A program made the translations under genes and the position numbers. Positions 1 through 13,156 of a stretch of DNA of 64,000 nucleotides are shown here, in pieces. Numbering within the stretch: position 1 is the first letter of the stretch; every line of letters begins with the position of its first letter. The notes beneath the pieces are model-generated. The model searched no databases, had not been told where the DNA came from, and worked only from the letters and a program-made list of their open reading frames with translations. The DNA is from Atherinomorus stipes (Eukaryota > Chordata > Actinopteri > Atheriniformes > Atherinidae): NCBI GenBank assembly GCA_023101725.1, contig JALJCO010003942.1, positions 51,612 to 115,611 on the forward strand, written 5' to 3'.

Positions 1-448
1 TTGCTGCAGTTGCTCAGGTCCAGGTTCAGCAACAGTATGAGCTCAGATAATGAGGTCAGCTGATACCTGAATATACTGAATGAGCAGGTTATTCCATCAA
101 TGGATGTTTCTTTCCTGATGGCACGGCCATATTCCAAGATGACCGTGCCAGAATTTATCGGGCTCAGATTGTGAAAGATGGTTCAGGGATCATCAGACAT
201 CATTTTCACACATGGATTGGCCCCCACAGAGTCCAGACCTGAACCCCATTGAGAATCTTTGGGATGTGCTGTGGTCAGACTCTACAATCATCATCAAGAT
301 CTTGGTGAAAAATTGATGCAACAGGATGCAAATAAATCTGGTGACATTGCAGAAGCTTCTGGAAACACAGCGAATGCTGCCGCAATCAAAGCTAAAGGCT
401 CCAACAAAGTATTAGAGTCAATGACCTTTTTTTGGGCCAGGCAGTGTA
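1..448 (+). mobile_element. Tc1/mariner-type DNA transposon, 3' remnant
   Basis: Seen: two transposase pieces can be read on the plus strand in different frames. Around 132-143 lies the FQDD motif holding the second catalytic Asp. At 218-271 the frame reads [19 protein letters not shown], the Tc1-family signature with the catalytic Glu (codon 251-253). The Asp-Glu distance is about 5 nt longer than a DD34E spacing allows, so an indel lies between them. A TGA follows soon after, and the alpha-helical C-terminus is missing coding sequence. At about 422-448 the sequence ends in a T-run followed by GGCCAGGCAGTGTA, the usual inner-to-outer reading of a fish Tc1 terminal inverted repeat, with TA at 447-448 as the likely target-site dinucleotide. 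The 5' half lies outside the window. Known: this family cuts and pastes into TA sites. Inference: an inactive old copy. Confidence 0.85.
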
Positions 449-1553
449 AATAATGACGAACCAACATCATTATTATTATAAATATCAACAAAATCAATAA
501 TATAATTTTCAGTAACTGCTATCTTCTTCTTTTAAGGAGTGTGTATAAGTAGGAAAATAAAAGCAGAGTAAAGAGAAAATGAATGCTTCTGCAGATGCTT
601 TTATTGCATAAATCCACAGACATTAGCTGCATGCAAGCTTGTGTCCATACATGTGAGAAGCTGGCAGAGCTGAGATGCTGGGAGGTACCCCCCCCCCCCC
701 CATTTCTGCTAGAACAGAATGGCAGTTTTCAGGTACAAATGAATGTCTTTTAGAGAAAAACATATCTAACAGCTTCGTACAGGAGATGTGAGCTGTTCTC
801 ACATCCAGATGAGGCAGCTACACGGGCAGCATGGTGAACTCGCCGCAGGTGCTCGTTCTTCCTCGTACATGTTTGAAGCAGCTCATCAATCACACAGAGG
901 GGACAGGCGAACCTAAACCACCACAGATACGGGGATCATGGTCCACTATGCTGTGGTCATTCCACGAATCTCCATTTTTATCTGGAATGCTGAGCTAAAG
1001 GTCAAAGATTTGCTATTATTTATGACTTGCTGTTCTCCTTGGCTCATGCTGGCAAACCTGAGACGTATTTCATGACAACAGGAGGCTCCAAATACTCCTG
1101 TAATTCCAGCCTTAAAGTTACTGCGGTTACGGATTACGAAAAACTATAAATGTTCATGGAAAGAAATGTAGTTTTCTGTTGGTTAAACTTAGTTTATCAG
1201 TTCTAACAAAATACTGTGTCACTGTGTGACCTCATGAGGATTGTTAGGATGTGAAAGTAGCAACAAGCATGCGGGGGCCGTGTAGGGGCTGAGCTGGGCT
1301 TGTCCCTGCAGCTTTGTTTCCTCACAGGGCTGCAGTTTGCATCCAGGGAAACGATCATACGACCATCTACCTGGAAACACAGACACGTGCCCCCACATTC
1401 ACACCCACATATGGCTGCGGGGACGATGCTGTTAGTTTTACTCTAAGTGCTCGTGTTTCATACGTGGATTCAACTCGATCATTTCATGAAGCTGAAACCG
1501 AGGACTCTAACGTGAACTAAAGTCGAGGTAGAACCCACCTTTGGACCTGTGGG
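449..1553. other. Non-coding stretch, no gene recognised
   Basis: AT-rich sequence directly downstream of the Tc1 remnant, with a short ATT run near 468-480 and a C homopolymer of about 14 nt at 690-703. Short open frames at 259-453 and 1314-1520 have no recognisable motif, and the first lies inside the transposon remnant. I see no splice-bounded exon or RNA gene. Confidence 0.5.
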
Positions 1554-4500
1554 ACATGTCGTCAGGGACGGTACAGAGACGTCCTGCTGCAGAGACTTCA
1601 GGTTCATGTCATCAGGGACGGTACAGAGACGTCCTGCTGCAGAGACTTCAGGTTCATGTCATCAGGGACGGTACAGAGACGTCCTGCTGCAGAGACTTCA
1701 GGTTCATGTCATCAGGGACGGTACAGAGACGTCCTGCTGCAGAGACTTCAGGTTCATGTCATCAGGGACGGTACAGAGACGTCCTGCTGCAGAGACTTCA
1801 GGTTCATGTCATCAGGGACGGTACAGAGACGTCCTGCTGCAGAGACTTCAGGTTCATGTCATCAGGGACGGTACAGAGACGTCCTGCTGCAGAGACTTCA
1901 GGTTCATGTCATCAGGGACGGTACAGAGACGTCCTGCTGCAGAGACTTCAGGTTCATGTCATCAGGGACGGTACAGAGACGTCCTGCTGCAGAGACTTCA
2001 GGTTCATACATGTCATCAGGGACGGTACAGAGACGTCCTGCTGCAGAGACTTCAGGTTCATGTCATCAGGGACGGTACAGAGACGTCCTGCTGCAGAGAC
2101 TTCAGGTTCATGTCATCAGGGACGGTACAGAGACGTCCTGCTGCAGAGACTTCAGGTTCATGTCATCAGGGACGGTACAGAGACGTCCTGCTGCAGAGAC
2201 TTCAGGTTCATGTCATCAGGGACGGTACAGAGACGTCCTGCTGCAGAGACTTCAGGTTCATGTCATCAGGGACGGTACAGAGACGTCCTGCTGCAGAGAC
2301 TTCAGGTTCATGTCATCAGGGACGGTACAGAGACGTCCTGCTGCAGAGACTTCAGGTTCACATGTCATCAGGGACGGTACAGAGACGTCCTGCTGCAGAG
2401 ACTTCAGGTTCATGTCATCAGGGACGGTACAGAGACGTCCTGCTGCAGAGACTTCAGGTTCATGTCATCAGGGACGGTACAGAGACGTCCTGCTGCAGAG
2501 ACTTCAGGTTCATGTCATCAGGGACGGTACAGAGACGTCCTGCTGCAGAGACTTCAGGTTCATGTCATCAGGGACGGTACAGAGACGTCCTGCTGCAGAG
2601 ACTTCAGGTTCATACATGTCATCAGGGACGGTACAGAGACGTCCTGCTGCAGAGACTTCAGGTTCATGTCATCAGGGACGGTACAGAGACGTCCTGCTGC
2701 AGAGACTTCAGGTTCATGTCATCAGGGACGGTACAGAGACGTCCTGCTGCAGAGACTTCAGGTTCATGTCATCAGGGACGGTACAGAGACGTCCTGCTGC
2801 AGAGACTTCAGGTTCATGTCATCAGGGAGGGTGAAGAGACGCCCTGCTGCAGAGACTTCAGGTTCATGTCATCAGGGACGGTACAGAGACGTCCTGCTGC
2901 AGAGACTTCAGGTTCATGTCATCAGGGACGGTACAGAGACGTCCTGCTGCAGAGACTTCAGGTTCATGTCATCAGGGACGGTACAGAGACGTCCTGCTGC
3001 AGAGACTTCAGGTTCATGTCATCAGGGACGGTACAGAGACGTCCTGCTGCAGAGACTTCAGGTTCATGTCATCAGGGACGGTACAGAGACGTCCTGCTGC
3101 AGAGACTTCAGGTTCATGTCATCAGGGACGGTACAGAGACGTCCTGCTGCAGAGACTTCAGGTTCATGTCATCAGGGACGGTACAGAGACGTCCTGCTGC
3201 AGAGACTTCAGGTTCATACATGTCATCAGGGACGGTACAGAGACGTCCTGCTGCAGAGACTTCAGGTTCATGTCATCAGGGACGGTACAGAGACGTCCTG
3301 CTGCAGAGACTTCAGGTTCATGTCATCAGGGACGGTACAGAGACGTCCTGCTGCAGAGACTTCAGGTTCATGTCATCAGGGACGGTACAGAGACGTCCTG
3401 CTGCAGAGACTTCAGGTTCATGTCATCAGGGACGGTACAGAGACGTCCTGCTGCAGAGACTTCAGGTTCATGTCATCAGGGACGGTACAGAGACGTCCTG
3501 CTGCAGAGACTTCAGGTTCATGTCATCAGGGACGGTACAGAGACGTCCTGCTGCAGAGACTTCAGGTTCACATGTCATCAGGGACGGTACAGAGACGTCC
3601 TGCTGCAGAGACTTCAGGTTCATGTCATCAGGGACGGTACAGAGACGTCCTGCTGCAGAGACTTCAGGTTCATGTCATCAGGGACGGTACAGAGGCGTCC
3701 TGCTGCAGAGACTTCAGGTTCATGTCATCAGGGACGGTACAGAGACGTCCTGCTGCAGAGACTTCAGGTTCATGTCATCAGGGACGGTACAGAGACGTCC
3801 TGCTGCAGAGACTTCAGGTTCATACATGTCATCAGGGACGGTACAGAGACGTCCTGCTGCAGAGACTTCAGGTTCATGTCATCAGGGACGGTACAGAGAC
3901 GTCCTGCTGCAGAGACTTCAGGTTCATGTCATCAGGGACGGTACAGAGACGTCCTGCTGCAGAGACTTCAGGTTCATGTCATCAGGGACGGTACAGAGAC
4001 GTCCTGCTGCAGAGACTTCAGGTTCATGTCATCAGGGACGGTACAGAGACGTCCTGCTGCAGAGACTTCAGGTTCATGTCATCAGGGACGGTACAGAGAC
4101 GTCCTGCTGCAGAGACTTCAGGTTCATGTCATCAGGGACGGTACAGAGACGTCCTGCTGCAGAGACTTCAGGTTCATGTCATCAGGGACGGTACAGAGAC
4201 GTCCTGCTGCAGAGACTGTTCAGGTTCATGTCATCAGGGACGGTACAGAGACGTCCTGCTGCAGAGACTTCAGGTTCATGTCATCAGGGACGGTACAGAG
4301 ACGTCCTGCTGCAGAGACTTCAGGTTCATGTCATCAGGGACGGTACAGAGACGTCCTGCTGCAGAGACTTCAGGTTCATGTCATCAGGGACGGTACAGAG
4401 ACGTCCTGCTGCAGAGACTTCAGGTTCATGTCATCAGGGACGGTACAGAGACGTCCTGCTGCAGAGACTTCAGGTTCATGTCATCAGGGATCGGTACAGA

Positions 4501-7500
4501 GACGTCCTGCTGCAGAGACTTCAGGTTCATGTCATCAGGGACGGTACAGAGACGTCCTGCTGCAGAGACTTCAGGTTCATGTCATCAGGGACGGTACAGA
4601 GACGTCCTGCTGCAGAGACTTCAGGTTCATGTCATCAGGGACGGTACAGAGACGTCCTGCTGCAGAGACTTCAGGTTCATGTCATCAGGGACGGTACAGA
4701 GACGTCCTGCTGCAGAGACTTCAGGTTCATGTCATCAGGGACGGTACAGAGACGTCCTGCTGCAGAGACTTCAGGTTCATGTCATCAGGGACGGTACAGA
4801 GACGTCCTGCTGCAGAGACTTCAGGTTCATGTCATCAGGGACGGTACAGAGACGTCCTGCTGCAGAGACTTCAGGTTCACATGTCATCAGGGACGGTACA
4901 GAGACGTCCTGCTGCAGAGACTTCAGGTTCATGTCATCAGGGACGGTACAGAGACGTCCTGCTGCAGAGACTTCAGGTTCATGTCATCAGGGACGGTACA
5001 GAGACGTCCTGCTGCAGAGACTTCAGGTTCATGTCATCAGGGACGGTACAGAGACGTCCTGCTGCAGAGACTTCAGGTTCATGTCATCAGGGACGGTACA
5101 GAGACGTCCTGCTGCAGAGACTTCAGGTTCATGTCATCAGGGACGGTACAGAGACGTCCTGCTGCAGAGACTTCAGGTTCATGTCATCAGGGACGGTACA
5201 GAGACGTCCTGCTGCAGAGACTTCAGGTTCATGTCATCAGGGACGGTACAGAGACGTCCTGCTGCAGAGACTTCAGGTTCATGTCATCAGGGACGGTACA
5301 GAGACGTCCTGCTGCAGAGACTTCAGGTTCATACATGTCATCAGGGACGGTACAGAGACGTCCTGCTGCAGAGACTTCAGGTTCATGTCATCAGGGACGG
5401 TACAGAGACGTCCTGCTGCAGAGACTTCAGGTTCATGTCATCAGGGACGGTACAGAGACGTCCTGCTGCAGAGACTTCAGGTTCATGTCATCAGGGACGG
5501 TACAGAGACGTCCTGCTGCAGAGACTTCAGGTTCATGTCATCAGGGACGGTACAGAGACGTCCTGCTGCAGAGACTTCAGGTTCATGTCATCAGGGACGG
5601 TACAGAGACGTCCTGCTGCAGAGACTTCAGGTTCATGTCATCAGGGACGGTACAGAGACGTCCTGCTGCAGAGACTTCAGGTTCATGTCATCAGGGACGG
5701 TACAGAGACGTCCTGCTGCAGAGACTTCAGGTTCATGTCATCAGGGACGGTACAGAGACGTCCTGCTGCAGAGACTTCAGGTTCATGTCATCAGGGACGG
5801 TACAGAGACGTCCTGCTGCAGAGACTTCAGGTTCATGTCATCAGGGACGGTACAGAGACGTCCTGCTGCAGAGACTTCAGGTTCACGTCATCAGGGACGG
5901 TACAGAGACGTCCTGCTGCAGAGACTTCAGGTTCATGTCATCAGGGACGGTACAGAGACGTCCTGCTGCAGAGACTTCAGGTTCATGTCATCAGGGACGG
6001 TACAGAGACGTCCTGCTGCAGAGACTTCAGGTTCATGTCATCAGGGACGGTACAGAGACGTCCTGCTGCAGAGACTTCAGGTACATGTCATCAGGGACGG
6101 TACAGAGACGTCCTGCTGCAGAGACTTCAGGTTCATGTCATCAGGGACGGTACAGAGACGTCCTGCTGCAGAGACTTCAGGTTCATGTCATCAGGGACGG
6201 TACAGAGACGTCCTGCTGCAGAGACTTCAGGTTCATGTCATCAGGGACGGTACAGAGACGTCCTGCTGCAGAGACTTCAGGTTCACATGTCATCAGGGAC
6301 GGTACAGAGACGTCCTGCTGCAGAGACTTCAGGTTCATGTCATCAGGGACAGTACAGAGACGTCCTGCTGCAGAGACTTCAGGTTCATGTCATCAGGGAC
6401 GGTACAGAGACGTCCTGCTGCAGAGACTTCAGGTTCATGTCATCAGGGACGGTACAGAGACGTCCTGCTGCAGAGACTTCAGGTTCATGTCATCAGGGAC
6501 GGTACAGAGACGTCCTGCTGCAGAGACTTCAGGTTCATGTCATCAGGGACGGTACAGAGACGTCCTGCTGCAGAGACTTCAGGTTCATGTCATCAGGGAC
6601 GGTACAGAGACGTCCTGCTGCAGAGACTTCAGGTTCATGTCATCAGGGACGGTACAGAGAGACGTCCTGCTGCAGAGACTTCAGGTTCATGTCATCAGGG
6701 ACGGTACAGAGACGTCCTGCTGCAGAGACTTCAGGTTCACATGTCATCAGGGACGGTACAGAGACGTCCTGCTGCAGAGACTTCAGGTTCATGTCATCAG
6801 GGACGGTACAGAGACGTCCTGCTGCAGAGACTTCAGGTTCATGTCATCAGGGACGGTACAGAGACGTCCTGCTGCAGAGACTTCAGGTTCATGTCATCAG
6901 GGACGGTACAGAGACGTCCTGCTGCAGAGACTTCAGGTTCATGTCATCAGGGACGGTACAGAGACGTCCTGCTGCAGAGACTTCAGGTTCATGTCATCAG
7001 GGACGGTACAGAGACGTCCTGCTGCAGAGACTTCAGGTTCATGTCATCAGGGACGGTACAGAGACGTCCTGCTGCAGAGACTTCAGGTTCATGTCATCAG
7101 GGACGGTACAGAGACGTCCTGCTGCAGAGACTTCAGGTTCATGTCATCAGGGACGGTACAGAGACGTCCTGCTGCAGAGACTTCAGGTTCATACATGTCA
7201 TCAGGGACGGTACAGAGACGTCCTGCTGCAGAGACTTCAGGTTCATGTCATCAGGGACGGTACAGAGACGTCCTGCTGCAGAGACTTCAGGTTCATGTCA
7301 TCAGGGACGGTACAGAGACGTCCTGCTGCAGAGACTTCAGGTTCATGTCATCAGGGACGGTACAGAGACGTCCTGCTGCAGAGACTTCAGGTTCATGTCA
7401 TCAGGGACGGTACAGAGACGTCCTGCTGCAGAGACTTCAGGTTCATGTCATCAGGGACGGTACAGAGACGTCCTGCTGCAGAGACTTCAGGTTCATGTCA

Positions 7501-10500
7501 TCAGGGACGGTACAGAGACGTCCTGCTGCAGAGACTTCAGGTTCACATGTCATCAGGGACGGTACAGAGACGTCCTGCTGCAGAGACTTCAGGTTCATGT
7601 CATCAGGGACGGTACAGAGACGTCCTGCTGCAGAGACTTCAGGTTCATGTCATCAGGGACGGTACAGAGACGTCCTGCTGCAGAGACTTCAGGTTCATGT
7701 CATCAGGGACGGTACAGAGACGTCCTGCTGCAGAGACTTCAGGTTCATGTCATCAGGGACGGTACAGAGACGTCCTGCTGCAGAGACTTCAGGTTCATGT
7801 CATCAGGGACGGTACAGAGACGTCCTGCTGCAGAGACTTCAGGTTCATGTCATCAGGGACGGTACAGAGACGTCCTGCTGCAGAGACTTCAGGTTCATGT
7901 CATCAGGGACGGTACAGAGACGTCCTGCTGCAGAGACTTCAGGTTCATGTCATCAGGGACGGTACAGAGACGTCCTGCTGCAGAGACTTCAGGTTCATGT
8001 CATCAGGGACGGTACAGAGACGTCCTGCTGCAGAGACTTCAGGTTCATGTCATCAGGGACGGTACAGAGACGTCCTGCTGCAGAGACTTCAGGTTCATGT
8101 CATCAGGGACGGTACAGAGACGTCCTGCTGCAGAGACTTCAGGTTCATGTCATCAGGGACGGTACAGAGACGTCCTGCTGCAGAGACTTCAGGTTCACAT
8201 GTCATCAGGGACGGTACAGAGACGTCCTGCTGCAGAGACTTCAGGTTCATGTCATCAGGGACGGTACAGAGACGTCCTGCTGCAGAGACTTCAGGTTCAT
8301 GTCATCAGGGACGGTACAGAGACGTCCTGCTGCAGAGACTTCAGGTTCATGTCATCAGGGACGGTACAGAGACGTCCTGCTGCAGAGACTTCAGGTTCAT
8401 GTCATCAGGGACGGTACAGAGACGTCCTGCTGCAGAGACTTCAGGTTCATGTCATCAGGGACGGTACAGAGACGTCCTGCTGCAGAGACTTCAGGTTCAT
8501 GTCATCAGGGACGGTACAGAGACGTCCTGCTGCAGAGACTTCAGGTTCATACATGTCATCAGGGACGGTACAGAGACGTCCTGCTGCAGAGACTTCAGGT
8601 TCATGTCATCAGGGACGGTACAGAGACGTCCTGCTGCAGAGACTTCAGGTTCATGTCATCAGGGACGGTACAGAGACGTCCTGCTGCAGAGACTTCAGGT
8701 TCATGTCATCAGGGACGGTACAGAGACGTCCTGCTGCAGAGACTTCAGGTTCATGTCATCAGGGACGGTACAGAGACGTCCTGCTGCAGAGACTTCAGGT
8801 TCATGTCATCAGGGACGGTACAGAGACGTCCTGCTGCAGAGACTTCAGGTTCATGTCATCAGGGACGGTACAGAGACGTCCTGCTGCAGAGACTTCAGGT
8901 TCATGTCATCAGGGACGGTACAGAGACGTCCTGCTGCAGAGACTTCAGGTTCATGTCATCAGGGACGGTACAGAGACGTCCTGCTGCAGAGACTTCAGGT
9001 TCATGTCATCAGGGACGGTACAGAGACGTCCTGCTGCAGAGACTTCAGGTTCATGTCATCAGGGACGGTACAGAGACGTCCTGCTGCAGAGACTTCAGGT
9101 TCATGTCATCAGGGACGGTACAGAGACGTCCTGCTGCAGAGACTTCAGGTTCATGTCATCAGGGACGGTACAGAGACGTCCTGCTGCAGAGACTTCAGGT
9201 TCATGTCATCAGGGACGGTACAGAGACGTCCTGCTGCAGAGACTTCAGGTTCATGTCATCAGGGACGGTACAGAGACGTCCTGCTGCAGAGACTTCAGGT
9301 TCATGTCATCAGGGACGGTACAGAGACGTCCTGCTGCAGAGACTTCAGGTTCATGTCATCAGGGACGGTACAGAGACGTCCTGCTGCAGAGACTTCAGGT
9401 ACATGTCATCAGGGACGGTACAGAGACGTCCTGCTGCAGAGACTTCAGGTTCATGTCATCAGGGACGGTACAGAGACGTCCTGCTGCAGAGACTTCAGGT
9501 TCATGTCATCAGGGACGGTACAGAGACGTCCTGCTGCAGAGACTTCAGGTTCATGTCATCAGGGACGGTACAGAGACGTCCTGCTGCAGAGACTTCAGGT
9601 TCACATGTCATCAGGGACGGTACAGAGACGTCCTGCTGCAGAGACTTCAGGTTCATGTCATCAGGGACGGTACAGAGACGTCCTGCTGCAGAGACTTCAG
9701 GTTCATGTCATCAGGGACGGTACAGAGACGTCCTGCTGCAGAGACTTCAGGTTCATGTCATCAGGGACGGTACAGAGACGTCCTGCTGCAGAGACTTCAG
9801 GTTCATGTCATCAGGGACGGTACAGAGACGTCCTGCTGCAGAGACTTCAGGTTCATGTCATCAGGGACGGTACAGAGACGTCCTGCTGCAGAGACTTCAG
9901 GTTCATGTCATCAGGGACGGTACAGAGACGTCCTGCTGCAGAGACTTCAGGTTCATGTCATCAGGGACGGTACAGAGACGTCCTGCTGCAGAGACTTCAG
10001 GTTCATGTCATCAGGGACGGTACAGAGACGTCCTGCTGCAGAGACTTCAGGTTCACATGTCATCAGGGACGGTACAGAGACGTCCTGCTGCAGAGACTTC
10101 AGGTTCATGTCATCAGGGACGGTACAGAGACGTCCTGCTGCAGAGACTTCAGGTTCATGTCATCAGGGACGGTACAGAGACGTCCTGCTGCAGAGACTTC
10201 AGGTTCATGTCATCAGGGACGGTACAGAGACGTCCTGCTGCAGAGACTTCAGGTTCATGTCATCAGGGACGGTACAGAGACGTCCTGCTGCAGAGACTTC
10301 AGGTTCATGTCATCAGGGACGGTACAGAGACGTCCTGCTGCAGAGACTTCAGGTTCATGTCATCAGGGACGGTACAGAGACGTCCTGCTGCAGAGACTTC
10401 AGGTTCATGTCATCAGGGACGGTACAGAGACGTCCTGCTGCAGAGACTTCAGGTTCATGTCATCAGGGACGGTACAGAGACGTCCTGCTGCAGAGACTTC

Positions 10501-11243
10501 AGGTTCATGTCATCAGGGACGGTACAGAGACATCCTGCTGCAGAGACTTCAGGTTCATGTCATCAGGGACGGTACAGAGACGTCCTGCTGCAGAGACTTC
10601 AGGTTCATGTCATCAGGGACGGTACAGAGACGTCCTGCTGCAGAGACTTCAGGTTCATGTCATCAGGGACGGTACAGAGACGTCCTGCTGCAGAGACTTC
10701 AGGTCCATGTCATCAGGGACGGTACAGAGACGTCCTGCTGCAGAGACTTCAGGTTCATGTCATCAGGGACGGTACAGAGACGTCCTGCTGCAGAGACTTC
10801 AGGTCCATGTCATCAGGGACGGTACAGAGACGTCCTGCTGCAGAGACTTCAGGTTCATGTCATCAGGGACGGTACAGAGACGTCCTGTTGCAGAGACTTC
10901 AGGTTCATGTCATCAGGGACGGTACAGAGACGTCCTGCTGCAGAGACTTCAGGTTCATGTCATCAGGGGACGGTACAGAGACGTCCTGCTGCAGAGACTT
11001 CAGGTTCATGTCATCAGGGACGGTACAGAGACGTCCTGCTGCAGAGACTTCAGGTTCATACATGTCATCAGGGACGGTACAGAGACGTCCTGCTGCAGAG
11101 ACTTCAGGTTCATGTCATCAGGGACGGTACAGAGACGTCCTGCTGCAGAGACTTCAGGTTCATGTCATCAGGGACGGTACAGAGACGTCCTGCTGCAGAG
11201 ACTTCAGGTTCATGTCATCAGGGACGGTACAGAGACGTCCTGC
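1554..11243. repeat. 50-bp minisatellite array, about 193 copies
   Basis: Seen: a 50-bp unit beginning GTCATCAGGGACGGTACAGA and ending GACTTCAGGTTCAT repeats without interruption for 9.69 kb. Length variants are 54-bp units (ACAT inserted at the unit junction, near 2007, 2613, 3217, 3822, 5333, 7193, 8551, 11060) and 52-bp units (CA inserted, near 2360, 3570, 4880, 6285, 6740, 7545, 8197, 9602, 10055). Small private indels lie near 4216, 4490, 6661 and 10969. I noticed only about a dozen substitutions, including a cluster at 2827-2843 and several after 10500. Each unit has two CpGs, an AatII-type GACGTC and a PstI-type CTGCAG. The unit has no stop in any plus-strand frame, and 50 is not a multiple of 3, so all three frames stay open. 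Inference: a recently expanded or homogenised satellite, not a gene. Copy number could also be distorted by assembly. Confidence 0.97.
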
Positions 11244-12984
11244 AAAATAAAAATGAAATAAAAACATAAACCTCCTAAAACCTCGGCTTTATTTCTTTCT
11301 GCATTTTTATTTCTATCATGTTTGAAGAGAGTATGGGCATCATAACATAAATGAATTTTTTCTTGGTAAAATAATTAATTTCTGAGAATAATATGTCTCA
11401 TAAGTGGACAGCGGCTCAATGTTCATAGATTAAATTAAAAATTTATCAGAGGAACAATCAATGAAACTCCTGTACAATAAGTGTCAAATGTAACAGTTCA
11501 ACAAAATATGATATTTCACCTGCACATCAGACGTTCCTGCACAGTCCTGAACATGACACCATGTCAGAGAGTTCATGTTCCCGAAATAAGGAAAGCTGCA
11601 GAGATGACACACGTAAAGGAGACATCTCAATGTCTGAATGAGGAATTACAGAACTTCCTACATTCACTGATTTATTTCACTCAGACCACAAATGAAAAAG
11701 AACGCGTGTATTTCAGCGTACTTATGCTTGCAAATAACAAAAGTACTTTTCCCCATCATTTGGATTTTTACATGTAATCCTCTTCCATTTTTCCGTCTTT
11801 GCAACTCTTACTGGATTTGGATCTGATGCTCCATGAAGGATTTCACAGCTGAAGCACATTTACTTACCTGTAAAAAAAATAAAAGTTTAGAAGCTCAAGA
11901 AAGTATTTTGCAAATACTGTGCAAAATGTGGGATGAAAGATGTTTTAGTCTTATTTCTATGGTGCATTTCCTGTTCTTGAGTAACATTCTTACTGTGACA
12001 CCGGACTAAAGTTTCCTGAGATACATCATGGACATGTTCTGTCCCGGAGTAAAACAAGAAGCAGCTACTGGATCAACCAGGTCCAAAAACAGCTTCATAG
12101 TTTGAATTGTCCCTTTAGTTTGGACGTTCAGTAGGAGCTCATCACCCCATTTAACAAGCCAACGCCGCCCACTCGCATGTGGGAGCGTACAACATGGTCA
12201 CATGATGCTCTCAGACGTTTGTCCGTGTTGGATCGCTGCTGCAGATGACTCAGACGGTTCAGCATGAACTCATGATGCAGCAGAATTTCTCATCAAATCA
12301 CCGTTTCATCATCTCTGATGATGCTGATGTGGGTCTGCTTTCATCATTCTGCCACAAGCCAGCTTTTGGTGACCCATCATAGATCACATCTTCATTCAGA
12401 AACTTAGACTTGATGCACAAAACTGCTCAGTCTGTCCTAAATATTCCACTCGGTATACTTTCTGCTGTTCTGCACACGTGTTAATATATTTTAAAATCCT
12501 TTCCAATGTCCTCATACGAGTACGAGTACATGACATTTGACTTTGTCTTGGAAAGTATTTGCTGTACATACTTTTGGAACATGCATACCACATGGAATTA
12601 TAAGCATTACTTTATGCATTTTTTTTCTTTTTTGCATAATGTAATGTAATGCATTTTCACTTTGATGTGCGCCCTCGTGTGGCCTGACAGATAAATGTGA
12701 TAAATGCCACTGGGTGAAGCTAAAAGTGCTCCTTTTAAAGGTCAGCAGGTCTAAGTTATGTGGAGTGAAGGACACAGAGGAGGGAGGTAAAAATGTAATG
12801 TCCTCGTTTGTATACGCAGGATCTCAGGAAATTAAGACTACGGTTAAATAGTCTATCAATAATGTGTATCAACACAGACGGGAGTATGTCACCTGTAACC
12901 GGATACCTGCCATTAAAGCAACCCTTACCGATCTTGCATTTCAGCAAAAATATTTGAATCTAAACAGTCCCGCCTCACTCCAAG
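11244..12984. other. Non-coding stretch between minisatellite and plus-strand locus
   Basis: AT-rich unique-looking sequence. The array stops abruptly inside a unit and is followed by an A-rich segment. Open frames at 11481-11777 and on the minus strand at 12396-12947 show no motif or splice context and look like chance frames. A T-rich run lies near 12620-12635. Nothing else is supported. Confidence 0.5.
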
Positions 12985-13156
12985 GACACCCCCCCCATTC
13001 CCTCCGCCCCTCCACCCCCCTCCCCCTCCCCCTCCTCCTCGAACGCACACGGCACAGCACTCCGGTTCAGTAGATGGCGGTAGTACGCCAACAAGCTGGT
13101 TGCCAGCCGCCGTCAAACAGCAAGGAGGAGGAGGAGGATTCTGTAAACCGGCAGAG
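12985..13156 (+). promoter_or_regulatory. Candidate TATA-less promoter and 5' UTR of the DPDY/P2X7-like locus
   Basis: Seen: a strongly C/T-biased tract at about 12985-13041 (CCCCTCC repeats, resembling SP/KLF or MAZ sites) lies just upstream of AGATGGCGG at 13072-13080, a YY1-like element common at TATA-less start regions. No TATA box is visible. The ATG inside the YY1-like element (13074) opens a second frame overlapping the main start. It runs to a TAG formed at the exon 1 donor in genomic DNA, but would stay open across the splice, so it could act as an upstream or alternative ORF. The main ATG at 13157 is preferred because its frame gives the acidic DPDY-containing peptide across the first intron. 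Transcription start is not determined. Confidence 0.45.

Noticed and set aside
1554..11243. CRISPR-like array
   Set aside because: Units are contiguous with no variable spacers, and the context is eukaryotic.
1541..11269. Giant open frames of 3242, 3233 and 2781 codons
   Set aside because: All three plus frames are open at once because a stop-free 50-bp satellite repeats; identical peptide in every frame, no promoter, splice or domain evidence.
11481..12947. Several 60-100 codon frames between the minisatellite and the plus-strand locus
   Set aside because: No motifs, splice context or compositional signal beyond chance.
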